This document shows positions 8,985 through 17,506 of a stretch of DNA of 64,000 nucleotides, piece after piece. A model generated the notes under the pieces. That model was not told the DNA's origin, did no database searches, and saw only the letters and a program-made list of their open reading frames with translations. Both the position numbers and the translations under genes were made by a program. Positions within the stretch are counted from its first letter, which is position 1; the number at the start of each line of letters is the position of its first letter. This DNA comes from Pseudovibrio sp000156235. GTDB taxonomy: Bacteria; Pseudomonadota; Alphaproteobacteria; Rhizobiales; Stappiaceae. The stretch lies in assembly GCF_000156235.1 (NCBI RefSeq), contig NZ_DS996818.1:1-64000 (forward strand), read 5' to 3'.

Positions 8985-10928
8985 TCAAACGATTATATCT
9001 GAGACCATGTCACTCTCACCCGCGTAAGGAACAAATGCGGGAGACGATCCGGCTTCGCTACCAACATCATTGCCAGTAAACGCAACAACCTCCGAAACCA
9101 GATCAGTATTTCCATTCAATGCTGTTTCGAGATCTTCCTCTTCAGAGACTACGATATTGACTTTTATGACAATGTCTTCCTCTGAGTATTCGCCATCCAA
9201 ATATTGAAAACCTGACTGACTGTCGTAATCAATGATGGTTGCTTTGTTGCTTGTCTTGTTGCTCGACGTGTCCAGATAACCATCCTCATCAGCCTCAACA
9301 ACTTCACCATTGATCGTCTGCGTCAGCACTCCGCTGTCTTCAGTTTCCTTATGGATCTTCACGTAATCAGCGTCTGAAAGAACATTGATCTGTTCAATCG
9401 CATTGATCTGATAGTAATCGCCTGTGATATAAAGGACTTTCAGATCAGTACTGGGCAGGATTGGCAAACCGCCTGTCGCCGAAGAAGCGGTGTACTCATA
9501 CTCTCCAGCCCGGCCATCCATCGCGTCGACCAAACCATGAACCTCAGAAGTCATGGGTTTCATCAGCGACCCACCACCAATGTTCTTAATGGTGCCTTCG
9601 TTCGTCAGGACATTGTGCCGCCCCGTACCGTTAATCGAAGTACCCGTTGTATCGACATAATCAGTATCAAGAAGGATGTTTTTCTGGCTGATGTAGTTGA
9701 CGTCGTAATAGTTCCCGAGCACGACAATGACGTCATAATTTTGAATGCTATCAATCAACTGCGCCGCATTCACCTGGGTGTTGTCACCAGTTTGAACATA
9801 GTAGCCGTTGTTGTTCAGCTGATAGGACACGCAATCATCATCTGACAGATAGTTTTTCTGACTAACAATGTTCAGATCGTAAAAGTTGCCACTCACCACA
9901 TCGACGGTGAAGGAGTAGTCTGGATTATCGTAGGTCACGTGCGAGGAGATCAGATACTCCCCTTCTGAGGTCACATTGGCATCGTTGTAGACAACCGTGT
10001 CCGAGAGGCCTTGCCCATTGACGACATCGGTGGGCTGCTCAGTTGGCCCATAATAGAGGTTGCTCTGAATGATCGAGTTTGTAGCGTAGTAATCTCCCAT
10101 TACAACAGTCGAACACTTCAGCTCACTCAGATCCACGATTGAAGCCACGTTCACGGCCTCATTATCGCCAGTCGTCACATAGCTGCTATCATTTTCGTCA
10201 TCATCAGAGCTCTCATCACTAACTTGCTCTTCTTCAGGCAGTTCACCGATGTTGTCACCGCTGGTGAATGATGGGTTCGGAGCATCATTTTCAGCACGTT
10301 GAACCAGTGCTTCACCGATAGCATCAGCTGCACTTTGAGCATCCTCCTCCTCAAAAATCTGATCGAGAGTATCGAGCTCTATTTCATTGGCAGCATTCAG
10401 AAGCTGTTCTAACACCTCATCGGCATTGCTCTCTGGAATATCATCACCAAACTCGCTCTTGGACAGCAACAGATCGTCATCTGTCAGGGCATTCTCTTGA
10501 GCAAGGTTGATTTCGATGTCTGGAGCATAAATATCGCGATAGGTGAATGTGATTGTATAGGTGTAGTCGAGAGACTGACCGACATCACCATTTTGCGGCT
10601 GATCTGTTTCACCATCATCTTCAAAAAACACACCTTCAGAAGGCAGCGTAAAGTCCGAAGCATTTACAAGCGTCTCAACCGAATATGGGAGACGAGCCTG
10701 AGAGACTGCGCCAACCTCTGGCAGCAATGACGGAAGATTATAGAATTTCTCATAGGGAAGCTCAGCGGTATCTCCGCGAGAATAAACAACTTCCACTGGG
10801 GTAATAACAATAGTGTCTTGAGCAAACCAGGCTTCGTCAAAGCTCTGTTCGGCTGTAGCGATACTATCAAAGATCTTCATATAGCCGATAAAGTGCCAGC
10901 TTAATTCATTTATAGCCTGCGACAGCAT
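8985..10928 (-). CDS. repeat-containing acidic protein, probable type I secreted cargo 2
   Basis: About 647 residues from the ATG at 10928, chosen because AGGA sits six bases upstream; an ATG at 10949 has no such site. The family was not recognised. The protein is very acidic. Its middle holds four units built on GDYYxxNxIxQxN, for example GNYYDVNYISQKNILLDTDYV-like and GDYYQINAIEQINVLSDADYV-like segments, and two copies of TGDNxxVN. There is no Sec signal peptide, no RTX nonapeptide and no membrane segment. The C-terminus is acidic and ends DMVSDIIV, compatible with an uncleaved type I secretion signal. It is 28 bases upstream of the exporter gene. The QxNxLxDxD motif is shared with the larger upstream protein, suggesting a common fold or co-assembly. 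The secretion and structural roles are inferred from context. Confidence 0.72.
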   Translation of the reverse strand: MLSQAINELSWHFIGYMKIFDSIATAEQSFDEAWFAQDTIVITPVEVVYSRGDTAELPYEKFYNLPSLLPEVGAVSQARLPYSVETLVNASDFTLPSEGVFFEDDGETDQPQNGDVGQSLDYTYTITFTYRDIYAPDIEINLAQENALTDDDLLLSKSEFGDDIPESNADEVLEQLLNAANEIELDTLDQIFEEEDAQSAADAIGEALVQRAENDAPNPSFTSGDNIGELPEEEQVSDESSDDDENDSSYVTTGDNEAVNVASIVDLSELKCSTVVMGDYYATNSIIQSNLYYGPTEQPTDVVNGQGLSDTVVYNDANVTSEGEYLISSHVTYDNPDYSFTVDVVSGNFYDLNIVSQKNYLSDDDCVSYQLNNNGYYVQTGDNTQVNAAQLIDSIQNYDVIVVLGNYYDVNYISQKNILLDTDYVDTTGTSINGTGRHNVLTNEGTIKNIGGGSLMKPMTSEVHGLVDAMDGRAGEYEYTASSATGGLPILPSTDLKVLYITGDYYQINAIEQINVLSDADYVKIHKETEDSGVLTQTINGEVVEADEDGYLDTSSNKTSNKATIIDYDSQSGFQYLDGEYSEEDIVIKVNIVVSEEEDLETALNGNTDLVSEVVAFTGNDVGSEAGSSPAFVPYAGESDMVSDIIV

Positions 10929-10964
10929 AAAATATCCTAACAATTTCATATGGATATATAAAAT

Positions 10965-10992
10965 GACCTGCGCGAATTGCTCCGCGCAGGTC
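10965..10992 (-). terminator. hairpin between cargo 1 and cargo 2, partial terminator
   Basis: Arms GACCTGCGCG (10965-10974) and CGCGCAGGTC (10983-10992) make a perfect 10-bp stem with an 8-base loop. On the minus strand the sequence after it is ATTTTATATA. It lies 15 bases after the stop of the 1610-residue gene and before the second cargo gene. I infer an attenuator that lets the first cargo be made in excess over the export genes. Confidence 0.7.
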
Positions 10993-11006
10993 TTGTTTAG
11001 ATCTGT

Positions 11007-14000
11007 TTATGCAAGGTCGTCTTCGCCAACAACGTTCACGGTTGAAGAACCGCCAACAACGTTGACATCAACAGCATTGGCCTGAACGTTCGCACCCATG
11101 ACGATCGTCTGGTTAAAGGCATTCGCCACACCCAGAGCATCAGCAGTCGCAGCCGTAGAAGCCGTCACGCTGTAGTCATCACCTGTACCGAAGTCGAAGA
11201 GGCTTTCTGCATCATGGATACCATCTGCAGAGATCGCCTCACCACCATCAGCAGTCACCGTCTGATTAAGTGTGCCATGATTGTGAACTTCGACATTGGT
11301 GATCACATCCTGATCATACAATGCATTTGCCTGCTCAGCACCGAAGATGGTGTCAGTACCGTTGGAGTCCAGCGTACCGAAGAAGCCACCGCCAACATCT
11401 GGGCTACCAGATGGAGTGATGTCCAAAGCACCCAGACCGTCATCTTCACCAGTAAAGAGCAGAGTGTCGTTCTGACCAGTAACATCCAGCTCAGTTGAGT
11501 TGACCTGCTTGTTACCACCTGAATACAGGCTCTGGTTGAAGGCAGATGTCTTCGCAGTAGCGTCGGCAGAAGCAACAGCTTCCGCAGTTACGGTGTAATC
11601 ATCACCAACGGAACCATTGGCAACAAAGGTGCTCACAGGATCAGTAATGCCGTCACCAGATTGAGCATCGCCACCAACCGCAGTCACAGTCTGGTTAACG
11701 TCTTCCCAGTTCTTAACATCCATCTCATCTATGAGATCATTGTCACCCGCTGTGTTGTTTTGTGAGAACAAAGCAAGACTATCAGCGTTTCCAGCAATGG
11801 TGCCGGAGCGAACTGAGTTGTCAGCTCCACCTTCACTGTCATCCCCAACAGAGATGACATTCTTGTTGTCTCCAACAATGTCAACATCAGCAGAGTTAAC
11901 CTGAGCATTGCCACCTGTAGAGACTACCTGATTGAAGGCAGAAGCTTCTGCAACAGCATCAGCTGATGACAACGCTTTACCGGTGAGAGATGCGTTATCT
12001 CCAACATTCAATGCACCTTTCACATCGGTGCCATCAATCCCACCAGAGCCAACACCAGCACTCGCAGAACCACCAGTGGCGGTTACATCCTGATAAACTT
12101 CATGATGGTTCTCAACATCTGCATAAGAAACTTCATCACCATCATAAAGAGTATTGCTCTGATATCCGCCTAGGAGAGAGTCAGTAGAATCCACTCCACC
12201 ATTATCAGCCGGACCAGTACCAGCCACAGATGCAAACGTTACGTTTGAATCTTCACCTGCAGACTGCACATTGCTACTTCCACCGGTCACACTCAGATCA
12301 AGATCATTACCCTGCGAGTTACCACCAGAAAACAGTTTCTGGTTCATGGAAGACGCAGATGCTGATGCATCCGCTGTCGCTTGGGTGACACCAGTGATAG
12401 ATGAGTCGTCACCAACACGCGCTGCTCCAACGTCGCCACCAAACCCAGCAACACTAATGCCAGCACCACTTGTGGCTGTACCACCAGTAGCGGAAACATC
12501 CTGATCAACTAGGTCATGGTTCTCAACGTCCGGGCCAAGCAACTCATCGTTGTCACCGAGCGTGTTTTCCTGCCAGGCACCAGCAGCAGTATCAGTATCA
12601 GCTTGACCTGCCGCAGCAGCCTGGCCGAACTGGCCAAGAGTTGCATTGTCTTCACCAGATGCAGCAACGCCTGAGTTCGCACCTACGATGCTTGCATCGT
12701 AAGAGTTACCCTGCCCATTACCACCAGTGCTCAGAACCTGTTCAAACGAGGCAGCTGCAGCAGTCGCATCAGCACCAGCACTTGAAAGGCCACTAATGGT
12801 GCTATCTTCTTCAACGCCAGGAGCACCCTGAGCACCAATCTGACCACCGCCAGTAGATTCAATGCCATCACCTGCGGTTGCTGTGCCACCAGTAGCAGTT
12901 ACGTCCTGAACGGAATCGTGGTGGTTGCGAACATCACTATCCCAGATGGTGTCACCATCGTATGCAGTGTTACCCTGGAGGCCACCTGAGAAGCTATCCG
13001 TGTTCGTGGTTCCAGCCCAAGAACCATTCACTTCTGCATTGTCTTGACCTGCTGAAGCAACGTTCACATCAGCACCAGTTACAGAGACGGATGCGGAGTT
13101 GCTTTGAGCATTACCACCTGTCACTTGTGTCTGAGTGAAGGACTGAGCAACACCGGTCGCATCTGCAGAAGCCGAACTAGAGCCCGAGATGCTTTCATTG
13201 CCATCGATGTTGGTAGAACTTCCACCAGTCTGAACAATGCCAGCTCCAGAAGACGCAGTTCCACCGTCTACATCAACGGTTTGAGTGCTATGGCCCCAGT
13301 TAGCTACGTCAGCACGACTAATATTATCTACATCACCAAGCTGATTGCTTTGCTCACTCCATGAGGTAGTTGTGGTGTCGTGATCAACAGGGGTATCTGT
13401 TTCTGATCCAGCAACAGCTCCACTTTCACCCGCAGATGCAAGTGCTTTATTGCCGCCAACAACATCCACATCAACAGAGTTAGATTGAGCATTGCCACCA
13501 GTTTTGAGCGTCTGCCCAAAGTTGATTGCAGCACCCGTACCGTTTGCATTCGCAGATGTGCTACCGGAGATGGAGCTATCATCACCAACAGTGTCCGGAC
13601 CAAGATTCCCGCCAAGAGCTTCAATACCATTACCAGCAGTCGCATTGCCACCATCAACCGTGACAGTCTGTGCCGCGTCTGCCCCACCAGTATTGATAAC
13701 ATCTGGGCTGAATAGGGAATCTCCATCATACATCTCATTGTCTTGAGACTGATTGGAGTTGGTATTTGTATTGGTGTTACCACTGCCAGCAAGAAGTGAA
13801 ACTGGCCCCGTGTCATCACCAGCACCGTCTTCACCCGCAACAGATGCAGTCATTTCAGCGCCTGTCACGGAGACTTCAGCGGAGTTGCTTTGTGCATTAC
13901 CGCCAGATGTCAGGGACTGTGTGAAGGACTGAGCAACACCTTGAGCATTAGCAGAGGCCGCAGCCGAACCGCTCATATCAAAGTTGCTGTGAACCGCAGC

Positions 14001-15839
14001 AGAAGTACCGGAATCAAACGAGATACCGTTACCAGCACTTGAGGTACCACCATCTACATCAACAGTCTGCGTGCTGTCATGCTCATTCCAGACATTCGCA
14101 TCATCAATATCGTCTTGATCACCAAGAGCATTAGTCTGATCGCTTGATGTACGTGTGCCTGTCTGATGATCACCGTAAACAGATGGCTCATCTGCATTCA
14201 AAGAAGCGGCAGCACCATCTTCACCAGCAGAAGCAGTAACTTGGTTCGCCCCAGTTACATCCAGGTCAGATGCGTTGCTTTGCGCATTGCCACCCGTACT
14301 AACCTTCTGCTCAAAGCTTGCAGCAACACCCAAAGCATCGGATTTAGCGAGCGTAGAACCAGTGATAGAACCGTCATCAACAACATGTGTCGCACCAAGA
14401 CGGCCACCGTTCATGTCAATGCCGTCACCAGCAGTTGCATCGTTGCCGTAAGCTTCGATCTTCTGATTGGCATGACCATCGTTATGAAGGCTCGGCTCAA
14501 TTATCGCGTCACCATCATAGGCATCATTCGACTGGTTGAATCGTGCGTTTGTACCTGTCTCGGATTCCATGAGCGTAGAATCTAAGTCAGCTGAAACCTT
14601 AATGCCTGCAGTCGCACCATCTTCACCAGAAGTCGCCTGACCAACACCAGTGCCAGTGATACCAAGGCTAGCAGAGTTGGCCTGTGCATTGCTGCCAGCA
14701 GAGATATCTTGCTGGAAACCAACGCCGACAGCACTTGCAGATGCTGAAGCAGCGGCACTACCATTTACACTGCCATCACCACCAACAGAAGCGGAAGTGC
14801 CGATCTGGTCTATGGAGTTAATGCCATCTTTACTGGTTGCTTCACCAGCTTTAGACTTAACAACCTGATGAGAGTCATCAAGGTTCGCAACCTCAGGATT
14901 TGCAATGGCACCATCAATGTTGCCACCACCAAAACCACCGCCAACGCCGTCATTCAGCTCATTTGACTGTGTGACCCGAGCGCGAGTGTTTGTGTCTGAG
15001 TTACCAGAGGTGACGTCCGCACCACCAACAATAGCTTCTGCACCGGAACCACCAGCACCTGATACATCTACGTCAGAACCGGTGATCGAGAGGTCGACAT
15101 TGTTACCCTGCTCGTTGTTGCCAGTTTGCAGTGTCTGGTTGAAACTACGTGCAAGACCAGAAGCATCTGCCTGAGCAGCAGTAGAGCCAGTGATACTTTC
15201 ATCATCGCCTACGCCAACATTAGAACCAGCAATGTCTGTTGGACCAGCACCAATAATCCCGTTTCCGGAATCTGCATCACCACCTTTAACTTTGACACGC
15301 TGTTCAAGATTACCGTCATTCGTGACGGTTACATTGTCCAGTGTATCAAGATCGTTTGCGTAGTTTGATTGGTTGGCACGAAGAAAAGTATCGGTGTCAT
15401 TATCTTCTGCTACTGCGCCAGCTTGGTGTGCATTCACACCAGTTCCATCACCACCAACTGAAGAAGCATCAAAGTTACCACCAGTTACGCTGCCAGAAAC
15501 ATCGTTGCTCTGTTGGTTCGCACCAGTTGCAATACCCTGATCAAAGGCAAGCGCAACACCTTTACCATTAGCAGATGCAGCCGAACTAGCATCAATGGTT
15601 AAGTCGTCGCCGATCTTAAGAGCAGCATTGATATCCTGAATACCATCGCCGGCCTGAGCATAGGTCCGAACATCATCAGTACGGTTCACTTCAATGCTTT
15701 GATCTAACGAACCGTCATTAAGGACCTCAGCACTACTATCACCGTTGTGCTCGACAACGTCCTTATCACCGAGCGTGTTATCCTGCTCCGCGCGGATACG
15801 TGTATCGGTGCCATCACTAAATGGATTATAACCAGACAT
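11007..15839 (-). CDS. giant tandem-repeat acidic protein, probable type I secreted cargo 1
   Basis: 1610 residues; family not recognised. After a half repeat at the N-terminus come eleven full repeats of roughly 125-145 residues and a C-terminal half repeat. Each repeat has three blocks: GDDxSITGS...ADAxGVAxSFNQ; then GGNAQSNSxDVxVTG and SAGEDG; then NQSNxLYDGDxI, DVxNHxD, QxVxAxGG and SGDGI. The protein is rich in Gly, Ala, Asp, Asn, Ser and Thr, has very few Lys or Arg, and I see no cysteine. No signal peptide, membrane segment or RTX nonapeptide is visible; the end is VNVVGEDDLA. Regular N/Q ladders with short beta-forming strings suggest a beta-solenoid or curli-like amyloid; this is inference. 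It is the first gene of the operon with the type I exporter. Its ribosome site GGAG lies five bases before the ATG, inside a small hairpin. A matrix or surface-layer protein is the best guess. Confidence 0.75.
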   Translation of the reverse strand: MSGYNPFSDGTDTRIRAEQDNTLGDKDVVEHNGDSSAEVLNDGSLDQSIEVNRTDDVRTYAQAGDGIQDINAALKIGDDLTIDASSAASANGKGVALAFDQGIATGANQQSNDVSGSVTGGNFDASSVGGDGTGVNAHQAGAVAEDNDTDTFLRANQSNYANDLDTLDNVTVTNDGNLEQRVKVKGGDADSGNGIIGAGPTDIAGSNVGVGDDESITGSTAAQADASGLARSFNQTLQTGNNEQGNNVDLSITGSDVDVSGAGGSGAEAIVGGADVTSGNSDTNTRARVTQSNELNDGVGGGFGGGNIDGAIANPEVANLDDSHQVVKSKAGEATSKDGINSIDQIGTSASVGGDGSVNGSAAASASASAVGVGFQQDISAGSNAQANSASLGITGTGVGQATSGEDGATAGIKVSADLDSTLMESETGTNARFNQSNDAYDGDAIIEPSLHNDGHANQKIEAYGNDATAGDGIDMNGGRLGATHVVDDGSITGSTLAKSDALGVAASFEQKVSTGGNAQSNASDLDVTGANQVTASAGEDGAAASLNADEPSVYGDHQTGTRTSSDQTNALGDQDDIDDANVWNEHDSTQTVDVDGGTSSAGNGISFDSGTSAAVHSNFDMSGSAAASANAQGVAQSFTQSLTSGGNAQSNSAEVSVTGAEMTASVAGEDGAGDDTGPVSLLAGSGNTNTNTNSNQSQDNEMYDGDSLFSPDVINTGGADAAQTVTVDGGNATAGNGIEALGGNLGPDTVGDDSSISGSTSANANGTGAAINFGQTLKTGGNAQSNSVDVDVVGGNKALASAGESGAVAGSETDTPVDHDTTTTSWSEQSNQLGDVDNISRADVANWGHSTQTVDVDGGTASSGAGIVQTGGSSTNIDGNESISGSSSASADATGVAQSFTQTQVTGGNAQSNSASVSVTGADVNVASAGQDNAEVNGSWAGTTNTDSFSGGLQGNTAYDGDTIWDSDVRNHHDSVQDVTATGGTATAGDGIESTGGGQIGAQGAPGVEEDSTISGLSSAGADATAAAASFEQVLSTGGNGQGNSYDASIVGANSGVAASGEDNATLGQFGQAAAAGQADTDTAAGAWQENTLGDNDELLGPDVENHDLVDQDVSATGGTATSGAGISVAGFGGDVGAARVGDDSSITGVTQATADASASASSMNQKLFSGGNSQGNDLDLSVTGGSSNVQSAGEDSNVTFASVAGTGPADNGGVDSTDSLLGGYQSNTLYDGDEVSYADVENHHEVYQDVTATGGSASAGVGSGGIDGTDVKGALNVGDNASLTGKALSSADAVAEASAFNQVVSTGGNAQVNSADVDIVGDNKNVISVGDDSEGGADNSVRSGTIAGNADSLALFSQNNTAGDNDLIDEMDVKNWEDVNQTVTAVGGDAQSGDGITDPVSTFVANGSVGDDYTVTAEAVASADATAKTSAFNQSLYSGGNKQVNSTELDVTGQNDTLLFTGEDDGLGALDITPSGSPDVGGGFFGTLDSNGTDTIFGAEQANALYDQDVITNVEVHNHGTLNQTVTADGGEAISADGIHDAESLFDFGTGDDYSVTASTAATADALGVANAFNQTIVMGANVQANAVDVNVVGGSSTVNVVGEDDLA

Positions 15840-16896
15840 ATCGTCTCCAAATATTCGGAGAACTGCCCTGCAAAAAGCCGATCATTTACGTCAGCTGGTT
15901 GCCACAGGTTCTCCTGAGGATTGAAAAAATGTTTCATTCCATGATTTGAAGGCTGTCTTTTCGGTTCAGCGTTTCGGTCTGGGACCAAAGAGAGCAAATG
16001 GCTCGCGCACCCGGATAACTCCGAATTTTAGGCGCAAGGGTCCAGCCCGCACAAACAAAGTATCTGCACGATAAACATGATTTCGGCTTCAGAAAGCGAA
16101 GGAACCGATAAAATGCTTTGGTTCTGGGTTTCCGCTCTAAATACTAACTAAATGCTCTTGCTAAAACGAATTGACTCCATTCCTTCAAACAAAGCTCCAG
16201 CAAAGACAAGAAAGAAAATTCCTCACGGAAGCGGCGGAAGCTATAACACGGCCTAAAAAACAGACAAACCAAGAGTAATACTGGGTCAAAACAAACAATA
16301 CATTCAATTGAACTAGATATAAATTACTATGATTATCTAGGATATTAATAGCTAGTTAACGTTAGTATTTGCAAATTAATGTTTTAAATATCACTGAAAA
16401 CTAATTGGGCACCCCTCACAAGGGTATGTTTATTGGTCTCAATAATGCCAGTCTCATCTAAATCGCCTAGCAAGCTGATCGGGAAACAGGTTTTCAAGAA
16501 CTCATGCAATATGCAGTAAAATTACAGTACGCCCCAAACACTGTTTCAGTGTAAAAGTTATGGATCCATAACCATACTTCGCCGACTAATAAAAGAACGT
16601 AATACTCCAATTTAAGGACACAATACGGTACTTAATTTATATTTCTGATCGCATAAATTTCTTCACAGGTAATTCAAGATTATTTGGCTCCATTGAGATT
16701 TATAGCCCTTAAGATTTAAGCATTTCTGCTTTTGATGCTTCATATACTTCACGAAAGCATGCATCACACCCATCCTAGGAGTCGCTGGCGAAAATCAATC
16801 TGACAGCCCCTGTCAATGAACCCACGGCTTTGCTACCCTTACGTCAGAATATAGAGACCATGCACATCAACGTATATTCTTAGACGGGTAAGCTCC
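15840..16896. other. 1-kb AT-rich non-coding region upstream of the secretion operon
   Basis: No reading frame with coding character was found in either strand over 1057 bases, and 16260-16720 is markedly AT-rich. It must contain the promoter and 5' leader of the minus-strand cargo operon and the promoter of the plus-strand gene at 16897. Its length is unusual among the otherwise compact neighbours and suggests a complex regulatory region or a small RNA. I cannot identify specific sites. Confidence 0.6.
15844..15861 (-). promoter_or_regulatory. leader hairpin covering the ribosome site of the giant cargo gene
   Basis: TCTCC (15844-15848) and GGAGA (15857-15861) bracket an AT-rich centre, giving an 18-base inverted repeat with one mismatched pair. 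In the mRNA the 3' arm contains the GGAG Shine-Dalgarno sequence five bases before the ATG, so folding could hide it. This is seen in the sequence; a control role is inference. Confidence 0.4.
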
Positions 16897-17499
16897 ATGG
16901 ATGATGATCAGATCCCTCATTCGCCTGACTTTGACGAACTGGATCGCTTGGCCCCCAACAAAGCAGGCAGGCGCAACCTGCTGTTCGCCTTGATTGGCAA
17001 CATCAACTACAGTTGGTCAAACAATGAGAGCACGTTCATCTACATCCTCCAGCACCTGATGGAGACAGATGAACTCACCGCGACACTGGTCTTTGGCACG
17101 CTCAATACAACAAGGGCCCGCGTAGACCTGATCGAGCGCCTAGCCGACGCAAAGCTCAAAGACGATACCCTCAAAAAGAAACTTCGCCGTATCCTGCGCA
17201 TCTTCAACGAAAGCACGCGCCTGAGAAACGAGTTTAGCCACGCAACCTTCAGGCAAAACCAGCAGGGTGAGATAACGCACACCCATTCAATGCGCATTCA
17301 GCGTAAAAACGGGCAAATCCAACTCGGAGAAATCAAAGCACTGGATGATGCCCGCATCGCTCAAATGGGGAAAGCGATCGAAAAACTGGTCAAACTGAAC
17401 CGTGAGATCTGGGCATTCATACCTGAGCTGCAACACACCATGTCACAGGCAGCAGATAAGCCTCAACCTCAAAGCTCACCGCAACTTCAGCCATCTTGA
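16897..17499 (+). CDS. HEPN-like protein of unknown function
   Basis: 200 residues, mostly predicted helical; family not firmly recognised. Residues 110-115 read RNEFSH, an R-x4-H motif within a helix (STRLRNEFSHATF), as in the catalytic motif of HEPN-domain RNases and nucleotide-binding HEPN proteins. An earlier helical region (about 24-105) with several acidic and basic residues could supply the rest of a HEPN bundle. The C-terminal tail is rich in Pro, Gln and Ser. There is no adjacent nucleotidyltransferase (MNT) or small antitoxin gene, unlike many HEPN toxins, so a non-toxin role is possible. The start is ATG at 16897 with GGGTAAG upstream. The gene is isolated, converging on the SDR gene 7 bases away. 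The HEPN assignment rests on one motif and the overall helical look. Confidence 0.5.
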   Translation: MDDDQIPHSPDFDELDRLAPNKAGRRNLLFALIGNINYSWSNNESTFIYILQHLMETDELTATLVFGTLNTTRARVDLIERLADAKLKDDTLKKKLRRILRIFNESTRLRNEFSHATFRQNQQGEITHTHSMRIQRKNGQIQLGEIKALDDARIAQMGKAIEKLVKLNREIWAFIPELQHTMSQAADKPQPQSSPQLQPS

Positions 17500-17506
17500 A
17501 AGCAGA

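Noticed and set aside
13328..14764. Several open frames on both strands within the giant cargo gene
   Set aside because: All are low-complexity shadows of the biased Ala/Gly/Asp/Ser coding sequence.
11007..15839. Periodic repeats that could suggest a CRISPR or satellite array
   Set aside because: The repeat is at the protein level within one continuous 1610-codon frame; unit length is several hundred bases and DNA identity between units is only moderate.
5686..15839. RTX toxin/adhesin operon
   Set aside because: Neither cargo protein has GGxGxDxxx nonapeptides, and no acyltransferase gene is present.
16897..17499. Toxin-antitoxin pair with the HEPN-like gene
   Set aside because: No small gene with a nucleotidyltransferase or DNA-binding pattern overlaps or adjoins it.
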